64,000 nt of DNA, from positions 62,001 to 126,000 of the forward strand of contig VXRC01000001.1 of NCBI GenBank assembly GCA_009838645.1, read 5' to 3'. This document shows positions 1 to 8,100 of this stretch, piece by piece; the stretch's first letter is position 1; each line of letters begins with the position of its first letter. Made by a program: the position numbers and the translations under genes. The notes beneath the pieces are model-generated. The model searched no databases, was not told the DNA's origin, and worked only from the letters and a program-made list of their open reading frames with translations. This stretch comes from Gemmatimonadota bacterium. Its GTDB lineage: Bacteria; JAAXHH01.

Positions 1-1
1 A

Positions 2-196
2 AACAGAAGTAGAGGTAGGATGTCTGGGCAGGTGCGCATTCGAGTTCGTTTCAAGAATCTGAAGACGCCATGGTTTGACTATCTCTTCGTGTCGAAGGAG
101 GAGATGGCGCAGATTCTCAATGACACGGGCTGGCGTGTAAAGGAATTCCTGGATTCCGGTGGGGCCGGATATATTGGCGTACTATCGAAATCCTGA
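2..196 (+). CDS. SAM-dependent methyltransferase, C-terminal fragment (5' end outside window)
   Basis: The reading frame is open from the window edge to a TGA at 194-196 and gives the last 64 residues of a protein. The tail reads like the end of a class I S-adenosylmethionine methyltransferase: an aromatic segment (TPWFDYLFVS) followed by EEM...GW.V and a short final strand (YIGVLSKS), the usual last beta hairpin of the Rossmann-like fold. The catalytic and cofactor-binding parts lie upstream of the window, so the substrate cannot be guessed. The call rests on the tail only and is moderately confident. Confidence 0.55.
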   Translation, partial: NRSRGRMSGQVRIRVRFKNLKTPWFDYLFVSKEEMAQILNDTGWRVKEFLDSGGAGYIGVLSKS

Positions 197-218
197 ATGC
201 CCTTTACTGGACTTACCC

Positions 219-980
219 ATGACCCAAGTACGACACGACAGACCAACCTGGCCAGGCCGGATTCCCCGCCACAAGATCGCCGAGTTATACAAGAAGGAGG
301 CCCTCGGGATCTGTGACGAAGTACTGATCGACGATGTGGGCATCGGCCTGCTGGTGAGAATCGAGCATATCTTCCGTGCCAGGAAAGCAAACAGCGGCCT
401 CGCGAGTTGCCCGTTCTGCCGGCGCGAAATCCCGCACGACTTCGACCCGGCGTTTCTGCTGCGCTGCCAAGCCTGTAACTGGGAGTTGGTCTGGGCCGAA
501 TACCAGAAATCGTTTCAGGGCAAACACCTGATTGCCTCCGGCATGACCGCCTTCCTGGAGGAATACGTGGAGAAGTACAGGGTCGCGAGATCACCTCAGG
601 AGAAACTGATCCTCATAGATACACTGATCCACCGATATCACTGGGAACTCGAAGGGGGTCTGACCGGGCCGGGAGCACGCGATCTCATCGCCGGGAAGAC
701 CAGCGAAGTCATCGACTTTCTGAACCAACTGAGTTATGGGAGCAGAAGCAGTCCCGAGATCCTTTCCACCCGGCAGGAATGGCTGGACAAGGTGCGGAAG
801 AGTCGGGAGCGGCATGCATCGGCCGTTGAGGAGCGGGAACTGAAGGCAGCGAAGAAAAGACAAAAGGCGGAGGATAAGAAAAGGCGAAGTATCTTGAAGG
901 CGGAAGCGCGGCAGGCTGGACGCGCCAAGCGGAGCAACTCCGAGCGGAGCAATGCGGGAGAGGTACACGATGGTACATGA
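219..980 (+). CDS. Uncharacterised zinc-ribbon protein with a basic C-terminal tail
   Basis: I do not recognise a named family. Two cysteine pairs (CPFC and CQAC, about 22 residues apart, near residues 66-91) form a likely zinc ribbon. The middle is helical, and the last 60 residues are rich in Lys, Arg and Glu and probably form a charged helix or coiled coil. No signal peptide or membrane segment is visible, so it should be cytosolic; nucleic-acid or protein binding is a guess. The frame is open back to a GTG at 159, but that would overlap the previous gene by 38 bases, so the ATG at 219 is preferred although it has no good Shine-Dalgarno. The 3' end overlaps the next gene. Confidence 0.6.
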   Translation: MTQVRHDRPTWPGRIPRHKIAELYKKEALGICDEVLIDDVGIGLLVRIEHIFRARKANSGLASCPFCRREIPHDFDPAFLLRCQACNWELVWAEYQKSFQGKHLIASGMTAFLEEYVEKYRVARSPQEKLILIDTLIHRYHWELEGGLTGPGARDLIAGKTSEVIDFLNQLSYGSRSSPEILSTRQEWLDKVRKSRERHASAVEERELKAAKKRQKAEDKKRRSILKAEARQAGRAKRSNSERSNAGEVHDGT

Positions 981-1425
981 CGACGACTGCGTCTTTTGTC
1001 GCATTATCAGTGGCGAACTGGATTCCGCGGCCGTATACGAAGATGATTCTGCCCTGGCGTTCCTCGATCTTCGCCAAAGCAACGAAGGGCACGTCCTGGT
1101 CGTCCCTAAAAACCACTTCGAACAGATCTATGATCTTGACGAACACGCGGCTGCCGCTCTTGCCAGTGCAGTCTGTAAGGTCGCCCGGGCGGTTCGCCGG
1201 GTTTACGCCCCCGACGGGTTGTCGATCTGGCAGTCCAATGGTCCCGCGGCATTTCAGGAAATACCTCATGTCCACTGGCACATATTCCCCAGATACACGG
1301 ACGATGGACATCTCGTGGTCTATCCCAAAAATCTCGCCGACCGTGCGCGCCGGGAATACTCGTTGCAGTCGCTGAAGGACATTGCGGGACCCTTGAAAAG
1401 CGCGCTCCAGAAAGAAACAGCGTAA
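970..1425 (+). CDS. HIT family nucleotide hydrolase/transferase
   Basis: This is a histidine-triad protein of about 151 residues, the usual length. It begins with the metal-binding CxxC pair (DCVFCRII) typical of bacterial HIT proteins, has the central GHVLVVPK strand and ends the fold with the triad HVHWHIF, whose middle histidine forms the nucleotidyl intermediate. Family members hydrolyse dinucleotide polyphosphates or aminoacyl/phosphoramidate adenylates in the cytosol. An in-frame ATG exists at 952, but the sequence GGGAGAGG lies just before the ATG at 970, which is therefore the likely start. The gene overlaps the end of the zinc-ribbon gene by 11 bases, so the two are probably co-transcribed. 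Confidence 0.85.
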   Translation: MVHDDDCVFCRIISGELDSAAVYEDDSALAFLDLRQSNEGHVLVVPKNHFEQIYDLDEHAAAALASAVCKVARAVRRVYAPDGLSIWQSNGPAAFQEIPHVHWHIFPRYTDDGHLVVYPKNLADRARREYSLQSLKDIAGPLKSALQKETA

Positions 1426-1489
1426 CAGAATCAGCATCCGATCTTCACCCGTTTTCGCGGAATCAGAGAGTATACACAAGGTAGATACA

Positions 1490-2368
1490 TTGCCGTACGC
1501 TTGCTTGAACGGCTACAGTATGTTCTACGAAGTTCAAGGAGAGGGAGAGGCCGTCGTCTTCATACACGGCGGATTCCCTTCTATGGACATGCATCTTCGC
1601 GCACCGTCGATTGGTGCGTGGACCTGGGAGACCGACTTCGCGACGGCTTCACGATTCATCGCGTACGATCGCCGGGGCTGCTGGCGGTCTGCCCGTACGG
1701 AGTCGGGTTATGACCTTGAGCACCAGGCAAGAGACCTGGCCGAGTTGCTGGACCACCTCGAAGTGGATAAAACGCATGTGATTGGCTCGTCCGCGGGGGG
1801 ACCCATCGCGATCCTTTTCGCAGCGATCTACCCGGAAAGGACCCGGACCCTCGTGCTGGCTGGGACCGCCGCGAATCTCTGGCCGGACGAAGACCCGATA
1901 ACCCGGATAGTCAAAGAGCAGCTTGAAATCCTCGACAAACGGGGAGCGGAAGCTGCCTGGGACAACCGGCCGCCAGGCGTCGAGCTTTCGCTGGACGTGC
2001 TGTGGGAGCGGGAGGAGATGAAGGAGCGGGGCGTCCTTGCAGCATACGAGGATCGCATCGCACAGACACTGAAGCAGTGCACCCGGAAGGACCTCGTGCA
2101 TTGGTATGAAACCCAGCTTCGGGCCATCGACGCGTATCTTGACCGGGACCTGACGGACACATGTGCTCGTATATCCGTTCCGACACGCGTAGTCCACGGT
2201 TCCAATGACCGGGAAGTGCCTGTATCATGGGGAAGGGATCTCGCTGAGAAAATCCCCGGAGCCGAATTCAGCATGTATCCTGATGAATCGCACGGCGTCG
2301 TACACCGGTGCAGCGCGGTTCGGAAGGAACTCATCGCGTTTTATCAGAAGAACAGGAACAACCCATGA
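1490..2368 (+). CDS. Alpha/beta hydrolase
   Basis: A 292-residue alpha/beta hydrolase-fold enzyme of the haloalkane dehalogenase/epoxide hydrolase-like group. The oxyanion region is FIHGG, the nucleophile elbow is GSSAGG (Ser near residue 103), an acidic residue sits after the late strand VVHGSNDREV, and the catalytic His is in DESHG. A helical cap fills residues 130-220. The substrate is unknown; such enzymes cleave esters, lactones or C-X bonds in the cytosol. The start is a TTG after an AAGGTAG-like ribosome site; the next ATG lies 30 bases downstream, but the N-terminal strand fits the TTG. Its stop overlaps the next start (ATGA), so it is translationally coupled to the enolase-superfamily gene. 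Confidence 0.8.
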   Translation: MPYACLNGYSMFYEVQGEGEAVVFIHGGFPSMDMHLRAPSIGAWTWETDFATASRFIAYDRRGCWRSARTESGYDLEHQARDLAELLDHLEVDKTHVIGSSAGGPIAILFAAIYPERTRTLVLAGTAANLWPDEDPITRIVKEQLEILDKRGAEAAWDNRPPGVELSLDVLWEREEMKERGVLAAYEDRIAQTLKQCTRKDLVHWYETQLRAIDAYLDRDLTDTCARISVPTRVVHGSNDREVPVSWGRDLAEKIPGAEFSMYPDESHGVVHRCSAVRKELIAFYQKNRNNP

Positions 2369-3603
2369 AGGTCACCGAGATCGAGGCACACGAGATCACC
2401 CCCGAATACGAGGACTGGATCGCTTACCAGCTCAGCCATTTCTACGGGCCGGCGAAGCGGACGGTCTACGTCGCGCATACGGACGACGGGCTCATCGGAT
2501 TGGGCGAAGGGCACGACGCCGAGCCGGAGGAAGTGGTCGACCGGTATATCGGAACGAACCCCTTCGAATGGGTCGGTGACGAAACCTCCCTGGCGCTGGG
2601 CACGGCGATGTACGACCTGATGGGCAAGGCCGTGGGCGTGCCGGTCTACCAGTTGTTCGGACAGAAGGTCCGGTCCTGGGTGCCGGTGGGAAGCTGGACC
2701 GTGTCGACACACCCGGACCGCATGGCCGAAGCGGTGCGCGAGTACTCGGCGCGCGGCTACACCTGGATGAAGTACCATCTCTCGCCCTTCGAGAACGTGA
2801 TGGACCAGACCGAGGCGATGCAGGCCGCGGCGCCGGAAGGGTTCAGGATCCATTACGACTTCACCATGCACGGCACCGACGACCACATGCCCGAACTCCT
2901 GGACAAGCTGGAGCGGTTTTCGGTGGCCGGCTGCTTCGAAGACCCCCTGCCTCCGGGGGACATCCAGGGCTACATCGAGTTGCGCAAGCGTACCAGGTTG
3001 CCTGTTGTGCTGCACCATTTCCCCATGGGGGCGACCTACGAAGTGCTGATGAAACCCGCGGACGCGTACATGCTGGGGCATCAGCCGATCGGCGAGGCGG
3101 TGCGGCGGGCGGGTCTGTTCGCCGCGGACGACAGTCCCTTCATGCTTCAGAACGTGGGCGGGAATATCACCCGGGCCATGACGGCCCACATGACAGCGGT
3201 CTTCCCGTCGGCGAACTTCCACTTCATCAGTGCGACGGAGACCTGGAAAAGCGACGTGGTCACGGAACGGTTCGAGCCCGTCAACGGATTCGTGCGGGTA
3301 CCTGAGACGCCCGGGCTCGGGGTCACACTCGACCGCGACGAACTGGAACGCCTCAAGCGACTCGAACTGCCGCGCCAGGATAGGTGGATCATCCGGTCTC
3401 GGTACGATAACGGCGCCCGGATGTACAACATCGCCGACCCGGAGGATTCCATTTTCATGGTGCGGCCCGACCGGCGGCGCGGCATGGTCCCCATGAGCTA
3501 CGACGCGCCCATTACCACCGAATACTGGGACGATGACGGCACCGATGCGTACCGGGAGATGTTCGCAAGAATCGAACGGGAAGGCGTCGTGCTCGAGAAG
3601 TGA
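2365..3603 (+). CDS. Mandelate racemase/muconate lactonizing enzyme-like protein (enolase superfamily)
   Basis: A 412-residue protein with the enolase-superfamily layout: an N-terminal capping domain (residues 1-125) ending in a GTAMYDLMGKA helix, then an (alpha/beta)7-beta barrel. Likely metal ligands are the Asp in HYDFT and the Glu in FEDPLP. The barrel-strand motif usually KxK is MKYH, with only the first Lys kept, and the usual third acidic metal ligand seems replaced by His in VVLHHFP. Family enzymes abstract a proton alpha to a carboxylate in sugar-acid degradation, but this one may be altered. The ATG overlaps the previous stop by 4 bases; the frame is open further upstream, but that coupling and homology favour 2365. 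A 20-bp palindrome follows the gene. Confidence 0.75.
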   Translation: MKVTEIEAHEITPEYEDWIAYQLSHFYGPAKRTVYVAHTDDGLIGLGEGHDAEPEEVVDRYIGTNPFEWVGDETSLALGTAMYDLMGKAVGVPVYQLFGQKVRSWVPVGSWTVSTHPDRMAEAVREYSARGYTWMKYHLSPFENVMDQTEAMQAAAPEGFRIHYDFTMHGTDDHMPELLDKLERFSVAGCFEDPLPPGDIQGYIELRKRTRLPVVLHHFPMGATYEVLMKPADAYMLGHQPIGEAVRRAGLFAADDSPFMLQNVGGNITRAMTAHMTAVFPSANFHFISATETWKSDVVTERFEPVNGFVRVPETPGLGVTLDRDELERLKRLELPRQDRWIIRSRYDNGARMYNIADPEDSIFMVRPDRRRGMVPMSYDAPITTEYWDDDGTDAYREMFARIEREGVVLEK

Positions 3604-3646
3604 AGGGGCCGCGCGCAAACGGACACGGATCGCGTGCGGACTTTGA

Positions 3647-3666
3647 TATTGTACAATTGTACAATA
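3647..3666. promoter_or_regulatory. Perfect 20-bp palindrome, probable operator
   Basis: The sequence TATTGTACAATTGTACAATA reads the same on both strands. It consists of two ATTGTACAAT decamers overlapping by two bases. It lies 44 bases after the enolase-superfamily stop and 67 bases before the next gene, in a locally AT-rich stretch. Its form fits the TNGTNNNACNA type of site bound by GntR/FadR-type repressors, which often control sugar-acid genes. No such regulator is encoded in this window. A role as operator for the gene at 3734 is inferred. Confidence 0.5.
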
Positions 3667-3733
3667 GATTCACAGAAGACCTGGCCCCTACAGATCATAA
3701 AATCCGGGAGGCGTTCGACCAGAGCGAATAAAC

Positions 3734-5281
3734 ATGCATAAACCGAAGCTGATCCACTACAACGACGCCCGTCACTACAGCATCTATCGCTACGAGCCTC
3801 CGATGAGCCTGCACCAATGGCGGCAACCCGTGGACGAGATCCTGGGTACCGACGTGGATACACTGGTCTACGGCCTGGGTTCCGGCGAGACCTTTCTCCA
3901 CGGTACTCAGGCCGGGCTGAAGTGGGGAGAAGGCGTCGAAGAACACAACATGAGCATGATGTGGTGGCGGGCGACGAAGAACCTGAACCTGGCGCTCGAG
4001 GCGGGTATCGATCCCCTCGCCGTGGCGGTGGAGCGGGCCCACGAGAAGGGGCGGCGCATCCTGGGCAGCATGCGGATGACCGAGCCCACTTCGCCGGATG
4101 ATGACAACCCCTACATGCTGGGCCGCCTCAAGCGGGAGCATCCGGAGGTCATGATCGGCGAGAGTCATCCCGATTACCCCCGGGCGGCCGGTTGCGCGGA
4201 CTACACCCGCGATGAGGTGCGTACCGAGCGGCTCGGCGTCATCGAAGAGGTATGCGGACGGTACGGTATGGACGGGCTGGAGTTCGATCCCTACGTCGGC
4301 GTGTTCTTCAAGCCGTCGGAGGCGCGGGATAGAGCACCCGTGCTTACGGGATTCATGCGGAAGATCAGGCAACTGCTCGATCGCCTGGGCGATACGCGCG
4401 GGGAATCTCTGTGCCTGGCCGCCAGGGTGCGCGCTACCGAGGAAGCGAACCTCGCACTGGGCATGGACGTGCGCACCTGGCTCGAGGAAGGCCTCCTGGA
4501 CATCGTCATACCCTGGACCGAGAGCTTCCTCTTCGACCAGGAGATGCCCATTGGTTGGGTGGTCGAAGCGGCCGCCGGACCGAAGACGCCGGTCTACCCC
4601 ATGCTGGGACGATCGCCCTACGACGACCGGCATCATTTGCCGCCCATCGAGATGTACCGGGCCGCGGCCGCCAACTATCGCGCCATGGGAGCGGACGGTC
4701 TGTACCTGTCGGACCTGCCCTGGCCGCATACCGAACGCGAATACCAGGTCTTTCGCGAGATGGCCGATCCGGATATCCATCTCAGGAAGAAGAAGCACTA
4801 TTTCCCGGCGCAACGGGAACCCAACGCGGAACCGCACGCCCCCGAGCGAGATCTCCCTGTGGATCTCGCAGAAGGCGTGCCCGCCCGTGTGCCGTTCCGG
4901 GTGGGGGACAGGCTGGCCGATGCCCGGGACGACGGCGAACTCAAAGGCGTGACATTGGGCGTTCGCATCGGGCACTGCTGCCCGGAGGACGAGATCTCCT
5001 TCCGGTTCAACGGCGAGACGATCACGCCGTCCGACAGCTCGCACCATTACGGCGGCATCGTCTCCTACACGGCCGCGAGAAGCGGACTTCCGGAACGCAT
5101 CCTGACCCACTTCTGGTTCACTTTCGATCTGCCCCGCGATCTGGTTCGCGAAGGGAAAAACGAAGTCGAGGTCGTGCTGGACAAGCGATTCACCGGAATG
5201 GGCGGCGACCGCGTGCTGCACCAGGTCGAATTGATCGTGGAGTACGATGAGCCCCTCGTGCCCGTGGGCGGGCAGATGTGA
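3734..5281 (+). CDS. Glycoside hydrolase-like TIM-barrel protein
   Basis: This 515-residue protein has no visible signal peptide. Residues 1-345 look like a barrel of the glycoside-hydrolase-like type, with strand-end acidic residues in GLEFDPYV and VIPWTESFLFD and a late GADGLYLSDLPWP strand that could carry catalytic or binding residues. Residues 370-505 look like a beta-sandwich accessory domain (GVTLGVRIGH...FRFNGETITP...FWFTFDLP). I cannot assign a CAZy family; the call is by overall architecture. The position next to an enolase-superfamily gene and downstream of a palindromic operator suggests carbohydrate or uronate use. The start is ATG 3734; upstream AGAGCGAATAAAC is a weak ribosome site. 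Confidence 0.55.
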   Translation: MHKPKLIHYNDARHYSIYRYEPPMSLHQWRQPVDEILGTDVDTLVYGLGSGETFLHGTQAGLKWGEGVEEHNMSMMWWRATKNLNLALEAGIDPLAVAVERAHEKGRRILGSMRMTEPTSPDDDNPYMLGRLKREHPEVMIGESHPDYPRAAGCADYTRDEVRTERLGVIEEVCGRYGMDGLEFDPYVGVFFKPSEARDRAPVLTGFMRKIRQLLDRLGDTRGESLCLAARVRATEEANLALGMDVRTWLEEGLLDIVIPWTESFLFDQEMPIGWVVEAAAGPKTPVYPMLGRSPYDDRHHLPPIEMYRAAAANYRAMGADGLYLSDLPWPHTEREYQVFREMADPDIHLRKKKHYFPAQREPNAEPHAPERDLPVDLAEGVPARVPFRVGDRLADARDDGELKGVTLGVRIGHCCPEDEISFRFNGETITPSDSSHHYGGIVSYTAARSGLPERILTHFWFTFDLPRDLVREGKNEVEVVLDKRFTGMGGDRVLHQVELIVEYDEPLVPVGGQM

Positions 5282-5384
5282 TGGGCGGGCAGGCGTGAAT
5301 GCCTGATCAGGGGATGCCAGCCCGTCAGGGAACGACAGACGACCGGATCACTGAATTTCCTCAGAACAGGATCGGGCGACAACC

Positions 5385-6224
5385 ATGAAGTTGTGCACAG
5401 TGCAGCCCCATATGTCGGATTCTATTTCTGATAATGTGGCGGCCATCACCAAATGGATCCATCGGGCCGCCGGATCCGGCGCAGACGTTGTCGTTTTCCC
5501 CGAAATGATGCTGACAGGCTATGACCAGCATCTGCACAGTCTATTCAAGATGCCCGGGTGGTACGCACAGGTCGAAGAAGCCTTACGAGCATTAGGCGAG
5601 ATTGCACGCGAGACTGGGACAAGCGTATTGGTTGGTTCGCCATATCGGATCGGTGACGGCTACCTGAACGCGCTTGTGCTGCTTCAGTCAGGAGCAGCCC
5701 CGATTCTGGCAGGCGGCAGGACGCAAATTGAAGAGAATTTCAAGACGATGTGGGGATTCGCGGAAGCAGAGGACCGTACTCCTGTAGAAATCCAGGACAT
5801 CGCTTTAGGTTCCGTATTCTGCCACGAGGCCTTTTCCCTTGAAATCACCAAGGGTAAAGGACTGGGAAAAAGTGACGTCATATTGTGGCCAAGTGGTTCG
5901 ATCAACAGCGAAAAGAACAAACAAAATGAAATCACCACGGATAACTCAATAGTAGGGGCGCGAAAGATTGCCCGGTATTACGGAATTCCAGTGATACAGG
6001 CCAATTACATCTCACATGCGACCCAGGAATCATCCGAACAAGCGGAATCCTGGGGTTACGTAATCGGAGGTTCCGTGGTCTGCGACGCTGAAGGACGGGT
6101 CCTGGATCAGGCATCCCGGACGAAGGAAGACATGTTGATGATCGACATCGTACGGGACAATGGTAACATTGCCGTGAAATTGGCAGGGAACGGCGCCGAC
6201 CGGGCTGACAGACGATCAGGCTGA
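5385..6224 (+). CDS. Carbon-nitrogen hydrolase (nitrilase fold), tandem copy 1
   Basis: A 279-residue nitrilase-superfamily protein, a normal length. It has the catalytic Glu in FPEMMLTGY (near residue 40) and the nucleophilic Cys in GSVFCHEAF (near residue 146). The position that normally holds the catalytic Lys (as in YRKTHL) reads GGRTQI, i.e. Arg. Normal members hydrolyse amides, carbamoyl groups or nitriles; with Lys replaced, activity may be lost or changed. No signal peptide is seen. The next gene is a paralogue that shares an almost identical 5' end. GC is lower than in flanking genes, suggesting transfer. The likely unit continues through the second nitrilase, the TPR gene and the propeller gene. 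Confidence 0.8.
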   Translation: MKLCTVQPHMSDSISDNVAAITKWIHRAAGSGADVVVFPEMMLTGYDQHLHSLFKMPGWYAQVEEALRALGEIARETGTSVLVGSPYRIGDGYLNALVLLQSGAAPILAGGRTQIEENFKTMWGFAEAEDRTPVEIQDIALGSVFCHEAFSLEITKGKGLGKSDVILWPSGSINSEKNKQNEITTDNSIVGARKIARYYGIPVIQANYISHATQESSEQAESWGYVIGGSVVCDAEGRVLDQASRTKEDMLMIDIVRDNGNIAVKLAGNGADRADRRSG

Positions 6225-6330
6225 CATTGGATTTGAGTAACCCCGGGCGCTGAATGAAGAACGGATGGGAAGATTCTTGTCGATTGGTAGATTCGGCAAT
6301 TAGAGCATCAGGACGGCAGGGACACCAACC

Positions 6331-7185
6331 ATGAAACTTTGCACGGTTCAGCCCCACATGTCGGATTCTATTCCTGATAATGTGGCGGCCATCACCAAAT
6401 GGATCCATCGGGCCACTGACTCCGGCGCAGACGTTGTGGTTTTCCCCGAAATGATGCTGACAGGCTATGATGTACACTTCATCGAGCTATACGCTAAAAC
6501 CGCTAAACCCGATTGGCATGCGCCGGTCGATGAAGCACTGGACGAACTTGGCAAGGTAGTCGATGCCGCAGGTATCAGTGTCCTGGTAGGTGCTCCACAC
6601 CGTTACAGCAGTGGCCAACTAAACGCCATAATGCTACTCCAGCCTGGCAAAGAAGCCTTTCTTGCTGGTGCGAGATCCCATTTGCCTGTAGGGGACAGAA
6701 ATCGCATGGGATTCGTTGAACCTCGGGATCGTCTACCAGTGCCTGTTCTGGGTATTGAGATCGGCTCGGTTTTTTGTGCAGAGGTAAACAACCTCGATTA
6801 CATTCGGGGTAAGGGTTTGGAAGAAAGCGATATCATCCTGTGGTCCAGCGTATTCATGAGCGATATAAATGAAGCAGGTAACGTCATCCGTGACCGAAAT
6901 GTTGAATTTGCCCGTGAAATCGCGAGTGTCTTCAATGTCCCCGTGATCCAATCCAATTATGTTTCCTATGCCAGCGAAACTTCAGTCCAAGATTCGCTGA
7001 GAAAAGGACGCACGCTGGGTGGCTCGGTTGCCTGCGACGCATCGGGACGGGTCCTGGACCAGGCGGCCTGGACGGAAGAAGACATGCGTCTGTTCGAGAT
7101 CAATCGTGTAGACGGTGCAGTTGTCGTGATCCCGGTGGCCAAGAAACACGCCTTCGAACTACAAACGGTGGACCTGTCCAATTGA
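6331..7185 (+). CDS. Carbon-nitrogen hydrolase (nitrilase fold), tandem copy 2
   Basis: A 284-residue paralogue of the gene just upstream. The catalytic Glu (FPEMMLTGY) and Cys (GSVFCAEV) are kept, and the Lys position is again Arg (GARSHL). Its first 46 codons match copy 1 closely at the DNA level (about six differences in 112 bp by my count between 5412-5523 and 6358-6469), whereas the middle of the protein has diverged strongly; similarity returns in the tail (GRVLDQA). This points to tandem duplication followed by local gene conversion. The gene ends in TTGA shared with the TTG start of the next gene, so translation is coupled. Confidence 0.8.
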   Translation: MKLCTVQPHMSDSIPDNVAAITKWIHRATDSGADVVVFPEMMLTGYDVHFIELYAKTAKPDWHAPVDEALDELGKVVDAAGISVLVGAPHRYSSGQLNAIMLLQPGKEAFLAGARSHLPVGDRNRMGFVEPRDRLPVPVLGIEIGSVFCAEVNNLDYIRGKGLEESDIILWSSVFMSDINEAGNVIRDRNVEFAREIASVFNVPVIQSNYVSYASETSVQDSLRKGRTLGGSVACDASGRVLDQAAWTEEDMRLFEINRVDGAVVVIPVAKKHAFELQTVDLSN

Positions 7186-8075
7186 GCGACCTCCCCGACT
7201 TCGACAAACTCTGGGACTACAACGATCCGGCGAAAACCGAGAAGGCCTTCCGAGGTCTGCTACCCATCGCCGAGAGAGCCGGTGACCACGACTACCACGC
7301 CCAACTTCTCTCGCAGATCGCGCGGACCCACAGCCTTCGACGGCAGTTCGACGAAGCCCACCGCATCCTCAATGACGCTAAAACATTGATTGTCAATATT
7401 GACAACCCTTCTAACGGTGTAACACAGACCGCCCGAATCCGCCTTCTCCTCGAACGCGGCCGCATCTTCAACTCGGCCGGCGACACAGATTCCGCACGAC
7501 CACTCTTCAAGGAGGCCTGGGAACTGGCGAGAAAGGCCGGCGAGGACAATCACGCCGTGGACGCAGCCCACATGCTGGGGATCTGCGAGCCGGCAGATGC
7601 ATCCCTTATGTGGAATAACAAGGCGATGGAGGCCGCGGAAGCATCTGACGGTCCGCGTGCAAGGGGCTGGCTCGGCGCCCTCTACAACAACACCGGGTGG
7701 ACGTACCACGACGCGGGCGAGTACGAAAAGGCACTGGAACTCTTCGAAAAGGGGCTTGCCTGGTGTACCGAGCGGGACAATCCTCAAGCGACGCGGATCG
7801 CAAAATGGACCGTGGGGCGTGCGAAGCGCTCACTCGGGCGTACCGAAGAAGCGCTGGCCATACACCAGTGTCTGCTCGAGGAACACGAAGCGGCCGGCAC
7901 GTCGGACGGCTACGTCTTCGAGGAAATCGCCGAGTGCCTGTTTGCGCTGGGGCGGCCGGATGAAGCACGGCCCCATTTCGGCCGCGCCTATCAGGAACTG
8001 TCGAAAGACGGTTGGCTGGTGGAAAACGAACCCGAACGGATGGACCGACTCAAACGGTTGGGTTCGGAACAGTAA
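7182..8075 (+). CDS. Tetratricopeptide-repeat protein
   Basis: A 297-residue, all-helical protein made of TPR-like helix pairs. Recognisable units include NNTGWTYHDAGEYEKALEL (residues 170-190), AKRSLGRTEEALAIHQ and ECLFALGRPDEARPHF, with weaker ones in the N-terminal half (LLSQIARTHSLRRQFDEA). TPR arrays bind protein partners, and nothing here suggests catalysis. It has no signal peptide and should be cytosolic. The TTG start overlaps the stop of the nitrilase by four bases, tying the two in expression. A 16-bp perfect palindrome, TTGTCAATATTGACAA, lies inside the coding sequence at 7390-7405. Confidence 0.8.
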   Translation: MSDLPDFDKLWDYNDPAKTEKAFRGLLPIAERAGDHDYHAQLLSQIARTHSLRRQFDEAHRILNDAKTLIVNIDNPSNGVTQTARIRLLLERGRIFNSAGDTDSARPLFKEAWELARKAGEDNHAVDAAHMLGICEPADASLMWNNKAMEAAEASDGPRARGWLGALYNNTGWTYHDAGEYEKALELFEKGLAWCTERDNPQATRIAKWTVGRAKRSLGRTEEALAIHQCLLEEHEAAGTSDGYVFEEIAECLFALGRPDEARPHFGRAYQELSKDGWLVENEPERMDRLKRLGSEQ

Positions 8076-8100
8076 TCTATACATTTCAACCGGCGAAGAT

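Noticed and set aside
2344-3618. A 424-codon open frame on the minus strand
   Set aside because: It is antisense to the enolase-superfamily gene, and its His/Arg/Gly-rich composition is that of a shadow frame.
3695-5221. A 508-codon open frame on the minus strand
   Set aside because: It lies fully antisense to the glycoside-hydrolase-like gene, has no domain signature, and is expected in GC-rich coding DNA.
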